Part shown: in pieces, positions 23,457 to 32,267 of the stretch
Layout: each line of letters opens with the position of its first letter
How positions within the stretch are numbered: the stretch's first letter is position 1
Notes under the pieces: model-generated
The model's input: only the letters and a program-made list of their open reading frames with translations
What the model was told of the DNA's origin: nothing
Database searches by the model: none
Made by a program: the position numbers and the translations under genes
DNA from: Cyanobium sp. NIES-981
Lineage (GTDB): Bacteria; Cyanobacteriota; Cyanobacteriia; PCC-6307; Cyanobiaceae
Direction: 5' to 3'
Length of the DNA stretch: 33,517 nt
Assembly (NCBI GenBank): GCA_945877595.1
Contig: CAMDVN010000024.1
Span: 1 to 33,517 of the forward strand

Positions 23457-25133
23457 TTATCGGGCCAACCCGATTGGGCGGGTGCTGATTCCATGGTCGC
23501 GCTGCTGGATGGTGTGGCACCTCCAAAATGGCTGCGGTGCGGGGGCATCCGTGCGGTAGTGCCCGCCGCGACTCTCGCTGCGGAAGAGGGCGGCCTCGAT
23601 CAACAGCTCACTGAGCACGAGCCGCTGCTGCAGCTCGAGTTGTTGCTTGAGGCCTCGACCGGCCAATCCACCCACGGCCAAGAACTCGCCCGGCCGGCAG
23701 TGCCGCACCTGGTGCAGCTGGGGCCAGGCTTCCACCTCGCAGCGCTGCTGGTGCACCAGGGGCAGGGCCCGGGCCAATTCAGGCCCATGGCGCTCCACCC
23801 CGGCCACCTGCCAGCAGAGCTGTCGCAGGGCCTGCAGCCGCTGCTCCACCTCAACGCTGGGCCGCGGCGGACCCTCGAGGGTTGTGGCGCGGTGCCCACT
23901 GGTGGGGCCCACGGGCTGCTCACCGGGTCCGATGGGGGAATGGGCGCTGAATTGCCGTGCCAGTTGGCGAGCAAAGACCAGGCATTCCATCAGGGAATTG
24001 CTGGCCAGCCGATTGGCGCCATGCACCCCAGTGCTCGCGACCTCGCCGACGGCATAGAGCCCGGCAACCGTGGTGGCTGCCTGGAGATCGGTCCAGATGC
24101 CCCCCATCCAGTAGTGGGCGGCTGGGGCCACCGGGATCGGCGCCGTGGTGGGGTCAAGCCCCAGTTCGCGGCATCGCCCCAGGATTGTTGGGAACTGCTG
24201 GTGCAGTCGCTGTTCTCCCACGGGTCTGAGGTCGAGCCAAAGGTGCTCCACCCCTTGCTCGCGCATTACCCGGGCCAGGGCTCTGCTGACCTGGTCCCTT
24301 GGGGCCAGGTCGCGGCCGGGCAGCGCCGCCACCGGGCTGTGACCGTCCGCGTCGCCTAGGCGCGCCCCTTCGCCTCGCACGGCTTCGGAGATCAGGAAGT
24401 GGGGCGCTCCCGGCAACATCAGTGCCGTGGGATGGAATTGCACAAATTCGAGGTCACGCAGGGCAGCGCCCGCCTGCCAGGCCATGGCCACACCATCACC
24501 ACTGGCCTGGGCCGGATTGGTGGTGTGGGCGAAGAGGTGACCACCTCCGCCGGTCGCCAAAACCACAGCGTCTGCTCGGATCCAGCCCACCTGGGGGCCC
24601 TCCAGGGCCTGCAAGCCAACGCAGCGCGCCGCTTCAAGCCAGAGTTGCAGGGCCATAACGCCTTTGCGCTGCAGCAGGCCAGGGCGCGCCTGAACCTGGC
24701 GCTCCAGGGCATCGACAAGGGCTCCGCCGGTGCGGTCTTGGGCATGGAGCACCCGGCGGTGGCTGTGGGCGGCTTCGAGGGTGGTGCTGAGCTCGGCCCC
24801 GTTGCGGTCGAAGGCCATGCCCAGCTCGATCAAGCGCGCCACGCAGCTCGGAGCCTCTCGGACCAGCAGCTCCACGGCGGCCGGATCGCACAGGCCTGCC
24901 CCAGCCTGCAGGGTGTCGGCCACATGGCTGGCCACACTGTCTTCAGGCCTGGTGACGGCGGCAATGCCGCCCTGGGCCCAGCGGCTGGCCGAGCGGGGTG
25001 CTGAATCCTTGCTGAGCAGCAGCACCCTTAATCCTGCGGGAAGCTCCAGGCAGGCCATCAAGCCCGCCGCTCCACCACCCACTACCACCACATCCCAGTG
25101 GGTGCCGAGCACGGTGGCAGAAGCAGCAGCCAA
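23457..25133 (-). CDS. nadB: L-aspartate oxidase
   Basis: This 558-residue FAD enzyme oxidises L-aspartate to iminoaspartate, the first step of de novo NAD synthesis. The FAD-binding VVVVGGGAAGLMACLEL lies at about residues 15-31. SRWAQGGIAAV, HSHRRVLHAQDRTG, the FAD/substrate block EFVQFHPTAL, and EAVRGEGARL follow. The GEVASTGVHGANRLASNSLMECLVFA block near the C-terminal third is diagnostic for NadB against related fumarate reductases. The C-terminal helical domain is intact. The start is uncertain: TTG at 25133 or GTG at 25112, neither with a good ribosome binding site. A 14-bp triple repeat lies just upstream. Confidence 0.93.
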   Translation of the reverse strand: MAAASATVLGTHWDVVVVGGGAAGLMACLELPAGLRVLLLSKDSAPRSASRWAQGGIAAVTRPEDSVASHVADTLQAGAGLCDPAAVELLVREAPSCVARLIELGMAFDRNGAELSTTLEAAHSHRRVLHAQDRTGGALVDALERQVQARPGLLQRKGVMALQLWLEAARCVGLQALEGPQVGWIRADAVVLATGGGGHLFAHTTNPAQASGDGVAMAWQAGAALRDLEFVQFHPTALMLPGAPHFLISEAVRGEGARLGDADGHSPVAALPGRDLAPRDQVSRALARVMREQGVEHLWLDLRPVGEQRLHQQFPTILGRCRELGLDPTTAPIPVAPAAHYWMGGIWTDLQAATTVAGLYAVGEVASTGVHGANRLASNSLMECLVFARQLARQFSAHSPIGPGEQPVGPTSGHRATTLEGPPRPSVEVEQRLQALRQLCWQVAGVERHGPELARALPLVHQQRCEVEAWPQLHQVRHCRPGEFLAVGGLAGRGLKQQLELQQRLVLSELLIEAALFRSESRGGHYRTDAPAPQPFWRCHTIQQRDHGISTRPIGLAR

Positions 25134-25171
25134 ATCAGGCCAACAGAAAGCAAAGAATGGGCGCCATTAGG

Positions 25172-25213
25172 GCTGTTGCATCAAAGCTGTTGGATTAGAG
25201 CTGTTGGATCAGG
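25172..25213. repeat. 14-bp tandem repeat, three copies, upstream of nadB
   Basis: Three consecutive 14-bp units (GCTGTTGCATCAAA, GCTGTTGGATTAGA, GCTGTTGGATCAGG) fill the gap between nadB and the psbU terminator. They lie where the nadB promoter would be. Confidence 0.9.
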
Positions 25214-25235
25214 GCTGGGCCATGAACGGGGCCAC

Positions 25236-25262
25236 AAAAAAACCGCCGGACAACTCCGGCGG
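25236..25262 (-). terminator. Intrinsic terminator of psbU
   Basis: On the minus strand a perfect 8-bp GC-rich stem, CCGCCGGA/TCCGGCGG, with a GTTG loop is followed by seven T residues. It lies about 29 bases after the psbU stop, in the right orientation, and is the clearest terminator in the window. Confidence 0.93.
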
Positions 25263-25290
25263 CCGGCAGTGTGGGGCTGAGCTTAGGGGC

Positions 25291-25668
25291 TCAGCGGTAT
25301 TGGCCATCGTTGATGCGGTCATCCCCTTCGTTGAGGGCCACCTCTGCAGAAGTCACGGTGAAATTGTCCTTGTATTTTTCAAAGAGTTCGCGCTGACGGT
25401 CGGTGAGGTCGAGGTTGAAAACATCCTCAACGCTGCTGTAGGGACCACCCAGCACGATCTTTCCCGCCAACGTGGGGTACATCCCGGGAAAGCTCTGGAA
25501 GCGGCGGACCGAACAGTTGTTGAGGTCGATTTTGCCCGCCCGCTCGGCGATCTTGTCGTCGGCGATGTTGCGGCGTTCGGCGGCATGGGCGGCCGGAGGC
25601 AGCGCCAGGGTGATGAGCAGGCCCACCATCACGATTCCACTCATCAGCCAGGCAACCAGCCGTTTCAT
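25291..25668 (-). CDS. psbU: Photosystem II 12-kDa extrinsic protein PsbU
   Basis: This 125-residue precursor is a lumenal protein that stabilises the oxygen-evolving complex together with PsbO and PsbV. A signal peptide, KRLVAWLMSGIVMVGLLITLALPPA, ends at AHA before AERRN. The mature protein has the helix-hairpin-helix-like PsbU core: KIDLNNCSVRRFQSFPGMYPTLAGKI, then GPYSSVEDVFNLDLTDRQRELFEKY. GGAG lies about 8 bases upstream of the ATG at 25668. The gene is monocistronic by appearance, with a strong terminator after it. An unusual feature is a cysteine (LNNC) in the mature part. The DUF3120 gene lies upstream on the same strand, 101 bases away. Confidence 0.96.
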   Translation of the reverse strand: MKRLVAWLMSGIVMVGLLITLALPPAAHAAERRNIADDKIAERAGKIDLNNCSVRRFQSFPGMYPTLAGKIVLGGPYSSVEDVFNLDLTDRQRELFEKYKDNFTVTSAEVALNEGDDRINDGQYR

Positions 25669-25750
25669 CGCGTCACTCCAAGAGCCGTTTGGTCAACGGT
25701 ACAGACATCCACAACGCGCTTTGCCGCTCAGGCTGCCGGCGTTTGCAGAT

Positions 25751-25784
25751 CTTCAGATCAAGCCGCTCTTCAGATCAAGCCGCT
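25751..25784. repeat. 17-bp tandem duplication across the DUF3120 stop codon
   Basis: Two exact 17-bp copies (CTTCAGATCAAGCCGCT) follow each other. The junction lies next to the DUF3120 stop at 25770-25772, so one copy encodes the C-terminal SGLI and the stop, and the other is untranslated leader of psbU. Confidence 0.93.
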
Positions 25785-26660
25785 TAGCCGTGGGGCCATG
25801 AAGGCGGCCATGAGAAACAGCCCATCCACCGCCAGGGTGGTGGCCAACGCAACAGCTCCGATTTTCCATATGCTCCCCAGGCTCCAGAGTTTGCGGCAGA
25901 GCAGCATCAGGACCAGGGCGAACCCCAAGACCACCGCAAGGGCCATGGGTTGCAGCACCCGTTGGGCGGCCGCTTGCAGCAAAACCATGGCCTCATGGGG
26001 GGGGGCATTCAGCACCCCTGGCCAAAGCTCCATCACCCCGGTGAGCGCGATCGCCCCATCGGTAGCGGCAGTCCCCAGCAGCGAGGTCAGATAAAAAGCC
26101 CCTGCTAGCCGCCAGCGGCTGCGCAGGCCTGCCAAGGCCAGGGGCAAGGCCACCGATTCCACCGGCAGGTGCCAGATGGGATGGAGCCTGCACCATCCCC
26201 AAAACAGGCTGCCCCCCAGCCAACTGCCAGCAAAGCCCACCAACAGGGCCCCGATCTGGTGGTGGTCGTGTCGTTTGCTGAGGCCCAGCAGGATCCCGAG
26301 CGCCAAGATCGGCACGGTGGTGAGGGTGGCGCTGAAGGGATCGGCCCTCACCCACGGGGCCTGCACAAACACGGGCAGGGTGACCAGCAGGGCGGCTGCC
26401 AGGGGAAGGACCCCGATCGATTGGGGTCTGAAGCGGGACAGGCTGGTAGCCCAGATCCCCAGACTGGCAGCCCAGTTTTGCGGGCTGTTGGCCGAATTGT
26501 GCAGGCTGTTGGACGTGGCCAGTTGGGTGCCCAAACCCGTTGGTCGGCTCAATCTGATTGGCTTGCTTAACGGAACCGGCTTGCTCAACGCAACTGGCTT
26601 GCCCCAGCCAACCGGTGTGCCCTCGGGGGTAGGCAACAGATTGGGCCGAACCCCGATCAC
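25770..26660 (-). CDS. DUF3120 family membrane protein
   Basis: This protein of up to 296 residues has a core from about residue 82: VLPLAAALLVTLPVFVQAPWVRADPFS, then TTVPILALGILLGL and five or six more hydrophobic segments. The pattern VFVQAPxVR near the first span is what I associate with the cyanobacterial DUF3120 family; the function is unknown. The N-terminal ~80 residues are Pro/Ser/Leu-rich repeats (KPVALSKPVPLSKPIRLS), derived from an 18-bp degenerate tandem repeat, and are unlike the core. The GTG at 26660 gives the full repeat region; a later TTG start is possible. It is divergent from uppP, with 88 bases between. Confidence 0.8.
   Translation of the reverse strand: MIGVRPNLLPTPEGTPVGWGKPVALSKPVPLSKPIRLSRPTGLGTQLATSNSLHNSANSPQNWAASLGIWATSLSRFRPQSIGVLPLAAALLVTLPVFVQAPWVRADPFSATLTTVPILALGILLGLSKRHDHHQIGALLVGFAGSWLGGSLFWGWCRLHPIWHLPVESVALPLALAGLRSRWRLAGAFYLTSLLGTAATDGAIALTGVMELWPGVLNAPPHEAMVLLQAAAQRVLQPMALAVVLGFALVLMLLCRKLWSLGSIWKIGAVALATTLAVDGLFLMAAFMAPRLSGLI
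26560..26613 (-). repeat. 18-bp degenerate tandem repeat in the DUF3120 N-terminus
   Basis: Three adjacent 18-bp units (GGCTTGCTTAACGGAACC and two diverged copies) encode the repeated K-P-V-x-L-S motif on the minus strand. Less regular copies continue on both sides. Confidence 0.85.
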
Positions 26661-26748
26661 CGCAGCTGAGAAAAACGTTGCGCAACCTTAAGGGTTTTGC
26701 CAGAGCAGCGCGCCTCGGCGCCGCCATAGGGTCACCCCACGCGATCGG

Positions 26749-27666
26749 ATGACGATGTCGGTGGTGGCAACGGTGCTCGCAGCGGTGTCTGCAGCAGCTT
26801 CAGGATCTGCGCCATCTGCCGTGGATCCGCTTGAGCTTGGACAGGCGTGCTGGCGGGCCCTGGTGCTGGGGGTGGTTCAGGGCCTCACGGAGTTTCTGCC
26901 GATCAGCAGCTCAGCTCACCTCAAAGTGGTGCCCGTGGTGCTGGGCTGGGGTGACCCCGGTGTGTCCTTCACCGCGGTGATCCAGCTCGGCAGCATCGTG
27001 GCGGTGATTGCCTATTTCTGGTCAGACCTCGTGGAGGTGCTGCGGGGCATTACCCGCGCCTTTCGCTATGGCCAGTGGACCGACCCCTCGGCGCGCTTGG
27101 GGGTGTCGATTGCCCTGGGCACCCTGCCAATCGTGCTGGGGGGGCTGGCGATCAAGCTCTGGGTGCCCGATTACGACAACTCACCGCTGCGCAGCATGGG
27201 CAGCATTGCGGTGGTGTCGATGGTGATGGCACTGCTGCTGGCCTTGGCTGAGTTGCTTGGCCGTCGCCGCCGCCAGCTCAACGGGGTGCAACCCCGCGAT
27301 GGTCTGTTGGTGGGCCTGGCCCAGGCCCTGGCCCTGGTGCCCGGCGTCTCCCGCTCCGGCAGCACCCTCACGGCGTCGCTGTTTGATGGCTGGGACCGGG
27401 CGGCGGCGGCGCGGTTTTCGTTTTTGCTTGGCATCCCAGCGATCACCCTGGCCGGTCTTGCCGAACTCAAGGATGCTTTTGCCGCCCCCGCCAATGGAGG
27501 CCCACTGCCGATGTTGGTGGGGCTGGTCGTAACGGCGGTGGTCTCCTGGTTGGCGATCGCCTGGCTGTTGAAGTTTCTTCAGCACCACAGCACCTGGGTG
27601 TTTGTGGCGTACCGCTTGTTGTTTGGCGCCGCCATTTTGATCTGGCTGGGCGCCAAAGTGGCTTAA
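26749..27666 (+). CDS. uppP: Undecaprenyl-diphosphate phosphatase
   Basis: This 305-residue integral membrane enzyme (BacA family) removes a phosphate from undecaprenyl diphosphate, recycling the lipid carrier for peptidoglycan and polysaccharides. The two catalytic motifs are intact: QGLTEFLPISSS ending at residue 55, and PGVSRSGST at 198-206. About eight membrane spans are predicted. The first ~25 residues are an Ala/Ser-rich extension ahead of the usual start, so the second ATG at 26755 is an alternative. TAGGGT at 26727-26732 is a possible -10. It heads a five-gene plus-strand operon; the DUF512 protein gene follows after 25 bases. Confidence 0.96.
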   Translation: MTMSVVATVLAAVSAAASGSAPSAVDPLELGQACWRALVLGVVQGLTEFLPISSSAHLKVVPVVLGWGDPGVSFTAVIQLGSIVAVIAYFWSDLVEVLRGITRAFRYGQWTDPSARLGVSIALGTLPIVLGGLAIKLWVPDYDNSPLRSMGSIAVVSMVMALLLALAELLGRRRRQLNGVQPRDGLLVGLAQALALVPGVSRSGSTLTASLFDGWDRAAAARFSFLLGIPAITLAGLAELKDAFAAPANGGPLPMLVGLVVTAVVSWLAIAWLLKFLQHHSTWVFVAYRLLFGAAILIWLGAKVA

Positions 27667-27691
27667 AGATCGTTTTGCGTGGTGTCGCCCC

Positions 27692-29071
27692 GTGTGGAAT
27701 GAGCCCTCCGCTGCCTTGGCAGTGGCTCCGGCCCGTCAGCTGGCCCCCGCGGTGGTGGCTTCGGTGGAGCCGGGTTCGATTGGCGAAGAGCTTGGCTTTC
27801 AGCCTGGCGATCGCCTGATCAGCATCAATGGGGTCCGCCCTCGCGACCTCATTGATCTGCAGGTCCTCTGCGGGGATGAGGACCTGATTTTGGAGGTTGA
27901 GGATCCCGATGGAAGCCTGCATCGGCTCGAGATTGAAAAGGATGCCGACGATGGTTTGGGCTTGGGCTTCACTGAGGCCCTCTTCGATGGTCTGAAGCAG
28001 TGCAACAACGCCTGTCCGTTCTGCTTCATCGACCAGCAGCCCCCCGGCAAGCGCCACACCCTCTATCTCAAAGACGACGACTACCGGCTCAGCTTTCTTT
28101 ACGGCTCCTATCTCACGCTGACCAACCTCACTGCCGCCGACTGGCAGCGGATTGAGTCCCAGCGCCTCTCGCCGCTGTTTGTTTCCGTTCATGCCACCGA
28201 TGCGGAGTTGCGCACTCGGCTGCTGGTTAACCCCCGGGCTGGATTGCTGCTCGAGCAGCTGGCTTGGTTCCAGGAACGGCAGCTGCAGATCCATGCCCAG
28301 GTGGTGGTGTGCCCAGGACTCAACGATGGCCCGGCCCTCGAACGCACACTCACCGACCTGGCCCGTTTTGCCGCTGGCGCATGGCCAGCGGTGCTCTCGG
28401 CGGCGGTGGTGCCCGTAGGGCTCACCCGTTTTCGGCCGGATGGCGATGCCCTGATTCCCGTGGATCGGGCCTGCGCCCGCGCCGTGATCGCCCTGGTCGA
28501 ACCGCTGCAGCTCCGCTTTCAGCAGCAGCTGGCCAGCCGCTTTGCCTGGCTTTCCGATGAGTGGTATCTGATCGCGGGGCTGCCCCTACCGCCGCGGTAC
28601 GCCTACGAAGACTTGCCACAGCAGGAAAACGGCGTGGGCAGCATTCGCGCCTTTCTCGAAGATCTCGAGTGCGCCACGGCCGCGCTGCCTGCCAGCATCA
28701 CCCCACCCCGCCGGCTCAGCTGGGTGGTGGGCCAGCTGGTCGGGGAGGCCTTGGGTCCGGTGGTGCATCGCCTCAATCGCGTTGAGGGGCTGGAGCTGAT
28801 CCTGCATGCCTTACCCAGCCCCTATTGGGGCCAGGAGCAGGTGGTCACAGGCTTGCTCACCGGCAGCGACCTGTTGGGGGGGCTTGCCGGCGTGGATCTA
28901 GGCGAGGCCCTGCTGTTGCCCAGCGTGATGTTGCGCCAGGGAGAGCCTGTCTTTTTGGATGATCTCAGCCTGGCTGAGCTCGAAGCGAAGCTGCCGGTGC
29001 CGGTGCGTGTGATGGGTGGTGCAGACGATTTGGTGGCTGCCTGTCTCGGCACAGTCCAACAAGTTGCTTAA
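27692..29071 (+). CDS. Cyanobacterial DUF512 radical-SAM-like Fe-S protein (TIGR03279 type) with PDZ domain
   Basis: This 459-residue protein has an N-terminal PDZ-like domain (residues 20-80; SIGEELGFQPGDRLISINGV). A CxxxCxxC cluster follows at Cys104, Cys108 and Cys111 (CNNACPFCFIDQ), then a DUF512 C-terminal half. Blocks such as HTLYLKDDDYRLSFLYGSYLTLTN and SVHATDAELR support a radical-SAM-type barrel. The family is conserved in cyanobacteria and described as a putative Fe-S oxidoreductase without an assigned substrate. The start is GTG at 27692. It is the second gene of the uppP operon, and the TolC-like gene follows after 26 bases. The context does not reveal a substrate. Confidence 0.9.
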   Translation: MWNEPSAALAVAPARQLAPAVVASVEPGSIGEELGFQPGDRLISINGVRPRDLIDLQVLCGDEDLILEVEDPDGSLHRLEIEKDADDGLGLGFTEALFDGLKQCNNACPFCFIDQQPPGKRHTLYLKDDDYRLSFLYGSYLTLTNLTAADWQRIESQRLSPLFVSVHATDAELRTRLLVNPRAGLLLEQLAWFQERQLQIHAQVVVCPGLNDGPALERTLTDLARFAAGAWPAVLSAAVVPVGLTRFRPDGDALIPVDRACARAVIALVEPLQLRFQQQLASRFAWLSDEWYLIAGLPLPPRYAYEDLPQQENGVGSIRAFLEDLECATAALPASITPPRRLSWVVGQLVGEALGPVVHRLNRVEGLELILHALPSPYWGQEQVVTGLLTGSDLLGGLAGVDLGEALLLPSVMLRQGEPVFLDDLSLAELEAKLPVPVRVMGGADDLVAACLGTVQQVA

Positions 29072-29097
29072 GCTCGCACCAAATACCTAGCCATTCT

Positions 29098-30762
29098 GTG
29101 CGCCGTTCCCTGGCTCGTCTCTCACTGATCGGGACCGTTGCCGTGCCATTGGCCGCTATGGCAACGCTTCCGTTTGCAGTGCGTGCACAGTCAGCAGCGG
29201 ATCCAGCTGCCGAGTCTTTGCCCTTGGCTCCCCAGGTGAAGGGAAGTCGCCCCAAGGCCAACACCAAGGTGGTGCCCCCTGCCGCCACCACGCTGGGTCC
29301 AGAGCTTCAGGACCTGAGGGCACCCAACTCCTTGGCACTGCCAACCAAGCCGGAGCAGGTCCAGATTCGAGAGCTGAGACCCCTGGGCCTCTCCGATGTC
29401 GAGACCCTCGCTGAGGTCAACAATCCCAACCTCAAGGTGATCGCCTCCCAGGTTGACCAGGCCCAGAGTAATCTGCGGGCCCAGATCTCACTGTGGTATC
29501 CAACGCTGAGCCTCAGTGCCAGCGGTTTGCCCAGCTACACAGGGGGCAAGCAGGGTGCCACTGGATTGGCGGCCTCGACTTCTGGCAGTAGCACCACCAC
29601 CGATCGTTGGTTTGTTGGCGGCCAGCTACAGGCCAGCTGGGCGCTGATCAATCCCCAGCGGGTACCCGCGGTGGCCGCAGCCCGCGATGGCTTTGAAAAG
29701 GCCAAGGATCAATACCTTGTGGCCCTGCGCGAGCTGCGCTTGCAGGTGGCGGTGTCCTATTTCGACCTGCAACAGTCTGACGACTCAGTGCGCATCGGTC
29801 AGGAGTCGGTGCGCGCATCGCTGATCAGCCTGCGCGATGCCCGGGCCCGCTTCCAGGCGGGGGTGGCCACCAAGCTCGAGGTGTTGGAGGCAGAAACCCA
29901 GCTGGCCCGCGACGAGCAGCTGCTCACCACCTCGCTGGCCAGCCAAGCAATCGCCCGCCGGGCCTTGGCCTCCTTGCTGGATCTACCCCAAACGGTTACA
30001 CCGACGGCCAAAGATCCTGCCCGGGTCATCGGCACCTGGTTGCCCAGCCTGCAGGAAAGCATCGTGGCGGCCTACGCCTTCCGCGAAGAACTTGACCAGG
30101 CGCTGCTGGATATTTCCATTGCCAACAGCACTGCAAATCAGGCGCTCGGAGCCGTTCAACCCTTTCTCAACATCTTTAACACCCTCATCGCCGGGGCCTA
30201 CAACGGACGCCAGTCCGTGCTGGTCGACCTGCCTGGCAGCACAGGCTGGAACCTCGACAACACCTTGGGACTCAACGTCACCTGGAACATTTTTGATGGC
30301 GGCGCGGCGGCGGCCCGTTCCCGTGCCAGTAAGCAGCAAGCCCAGCAATACACCTTTGAATTTGCCAAGCGTCGCGATGCGATCCGGCAGGAAGTTGAAA
30401 CCAGCTTTTATGAGCTCGAAAAGGACAACCGCAACATCACCACCACTTCTCGCGAAGTGATTTCGGCCCGAGAAGCCTTGCGGTTGGCCCGTTTGCGCTT
30501 TCAGGCCGGTGTGACCACCCAGCGAGAGGTGGTCGACAACCAGCGCGATCTCACCCAGGCCGAGGTGCGTTATTCCAGTGCGATCAGCAGCTACAACAAG
30601 CGGCTCGCGGAGCTGCGTCGCCGCACGGGCCTGGATCAGATTGCCCTGTGCACACCATCGGTGTTGCCGGCCAAAAAGCCGGTTCTCGACGGTGTCACGA
30701 GCGTTCCGGTGGAGCCGATTCCGTTGCAGCCGGCCTGTCAGGCGGCCAAGTCGGCCCTTTAG
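29098..30762 (+). CDS. TolC-family outer membrane efflux/secretion channel
   Basis: This 554-residue protein has an N-terminal signal peptide ending near FAVRAQSA, a Pro/Lys-rich linker, and two outer-membrane efflux (OEP) repeats. Each repeat holds the typical helix: ARFQAGVATKLEVLEAETQLARDE near residues 255-280, and LRFQAGVTTQREVVDNQRDLTQAE near 465-490. A beta-strand segment, DNTLGLNVTWNIFDGGAA, is also typical. It should form a trimeric channel through the outer membrane for type I secretion or drug efflux. Cyanobacteria usually have few TolC copies, so it may serve several inner-membrane pumps; none is adjacent. GTG at 29098 is the start. PucC-like gene follows after 20 bases. Confidence 0.92.
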   Translation: MRRSLARLSLIGTVAVPLAAMATLPFAVRAQSAADPAAESLPLAPQVKGSRPKANTKVVPPAATTLGPELQDLRAPNSLALPTKPEQVQIRELRPLGLSDVETLAEVNNPNLKVIASQVDQAQSNLRAQISLWYPTLSLSASGLPSYTGGKQGATGLAASTSGSSTTTDRWFVGGQLQASWALINPQRVPAVAAARDGFEKAKDQYLVALRELRLQVAVSYFDLQQSDDSVRIGQESVRASLISLRDARARFQAGVATKLEVLEAETQLARDEQLLTTSLASQAIARRALASLLDLPQTVTPTAKDPARVIGTWLPSLQESIVAAYAFREELDQALLDISIANSTANQALGAVQPFLNIFNTLIAGAYNGRQSVLVDLPGSTGWNLDNTLGLNVTWNIFDGGAAAARSRASKQQAQQYTFEFAKRRDAIRQEVETSFYELEKDNRNITTTSREVISAREALRLARLRFQAGVTTQREVVDNQRDLTQAEVRYSSAISSYNKRLAELRRRTGLDQIALCTPSVLPAKKPVLDGVTSVPVEPIPLQPACQAAKSAL

Positions 30763-30782
30763 GGCAGAGGTCCAATCCCGCC

Positions 30783-32267
30783 ATGTCTGTGGCCCAACCC
30801 CTTGCTCAAGCGCAGCCCCCAAGCCCGGCCGGCGTCCCTCTCCGTCCTGAGCTTGGCCTGGCTTCGACTCTGAGGCTCGGTTTGTTTCAGGGTTGCCTGG
30901 GCTGCTTGGCGGTGATCTTCACTGGCTTGCTCAATCGGGTGATGCTGAGTGAGCTGGGCTTTCCAGGCATCTTGGTGGGTGGGGCCCTGGCCTTTGAACA
31001 ATTCGTGGCCCCCTCGCGGGTTTGGTTCGGTCAGTTGAGCGATTCCCATCGCGTGGCCGGCCGCCATCGCGTGCCATTGATTTGGATGGGCACGCTGCTC
31101 TTCTGCTCCTTGGCGGTGCTGTCCATTCCGCTGATGTTCCACATGGGCCGCCTGCTTGAACAGGGCGGCTCCGGAGTCATTGCATGGGCGGTGGCCGCCT
31201 TCTGTGGACTCTTTGCGCTCTACGGGCTGGCGATCTCCCTTGCCACCACCCCCTACCTGGCCCTGGTGATCGACCGAACCACCGAGGAGGAACGTCCCCG
31301 GGCGGTGGGGATCATCTGGTGCATGCTCACCGTGGGCATCGTCATTGGTGCGATTGCGATCACCCTCAGCCTGCGCAGTCTGGATGGGGTAAGCGATCCG
31401 GCCACCCTCGAGCCCGTTCTGCTGGCTTTTATGGCCCGGGTGGCCGTGGTCGTGTTGGTGCTCACCGTGGTGGCAACCGTTGGCATGGAGCCCGATCGGC
31501 GTCTTTCCACTCTCCCTACTGCGCTCCAATCAGCAGCGGAATCCTCCGGTGCCACGCCACCACGAGACGATGGGATCACCCTGGCCCAGGCCTGGTCGCT
31601 GATCACCTCGAGCCATCAGGTGCTGGTGTTCTTTGCTTTTCTAGTCTTCTTCACCCTCGGCCTATTTCTACAGGACCCGATTCTCGAGAGCTATGGCGCC
31701 GACGTCTTCGGCATGCCGATCGCCGCAACGGCTTCCCTCAATGCGGTGTGGGGAATCGGCACCCTGGTGGGTCTGCTTTTGGCTGGGCTCTGGATTGTGC
31801 CCTGGCTTGGCAAGTTGGCGGCAGCTCGCCTTGGCTGTCAGCTGATTGTGGCCAGTTTGATGCTCCTGTTGCTCTGTGGTCTGACAGCCCAGGTCCCTCT
31901 GCTCAGGGTTGTGATGCTTGTGTTTGGTTTGGCTGCCGGGATCGGAACCAACAGCGCTCTTGTCTTGATGCTTGATCTCACCTTGCCGCAGGCGGCCGGT
32001 ACGTTTGTGGGGGTTTGGGGCTTGGCCCAGGCCCTGTCGAGGGCCCTCGGCAAGGTCCTTGGGGGCGGCTTGCTCGATCTCGGACGCTATGCACAGCAGC
32101 TTTGGGGCCTAGGTGATGGCCCTTGGCCCGCCTATGCATTGGTGCTGGTGGTTGAAATAGTCGTGGCGGCCCTGGCCCTGGTGATCCTCTCGAGGCTCAA
32201 TCTGCGCCAATTCAGGGAAGATACGGGTCACAGTCTCAGCAAAGTGCTGGCCCTGGAGCTTGGATGA
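30783..32267 (+). CDS. BCD-family (PucC-like) putative chlorophyll transporter
   Basis: This 494-residue membrane protein of the MFS-related BCD family has about 12 spans. It shows the family opening LNRVMLSELGFPGILVGGALAFEQFVAPSRVWFGQLSD, then RHRVPLIWMGTLLFC and YLALVIDRTTEEERPRAVGI. Relatives include bacterial PucC and LhaA, involved in light-harvesting complex assembly, and cyanobacterial copies are proposed to move chlorophyll or help assemble antenna and photosystem proteins. The transport activity is not proven. ATG at 30783 has AGAGG upstream. It follows the TolC gene by 20 bases and overlaps the IMP gene start by 4 bases (ATGA). Confidence 0.92.
   Translation: MSVAQPLAQAQPPSPAGVPLRPELGLASTLRLGLFQGCLGCLAVIFTGLLNRVMLSELGFPGILVGGALAFEQFVAPSRVWFGQLSDSHRVAGRHRVPLIWMGTLLFCSLAVLSIPLMFHMGRLLEQGGSGVIAWAVAAFCGLFALYGLAISLATTPYLALVIDRTTEEERPRAVGIIWCMLTVGIVIGAIAITLSLRSLDGVSDPATLEPVLLAFMARVAVVVLVLTVVATVGMEPDRRLSTLPTALQSAAESSGATPPRDDGITLAQAWSLITSSHQVLVFFAFLVFFTLGLFLQDPILESYGADVFGMPIAATASLNAVWGIGTLVGLLLAGLWIVPWLGKLAAARLGCQLIVASLMLLLLCGLTAQVPLLRVVMLVFGLAAGIGTNSALVLMLDLTLPQAAGTFVGVWGLAQALSRALGKVLGGGLLDLGRYAQQLWGLGDGPWPAYALVLVVEIVVAALALVILSRLNLRQFREDTGHSLSKVLALELG

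Noticed and set aside
25172-25213. Regular repeats considered as a CRISPR array.
   Set aside because: The copies are directly adjacent with no unique spacers, units are only 14 bp, and no cas gene is nearby. The same reasoning applies to the other tandem repeats.
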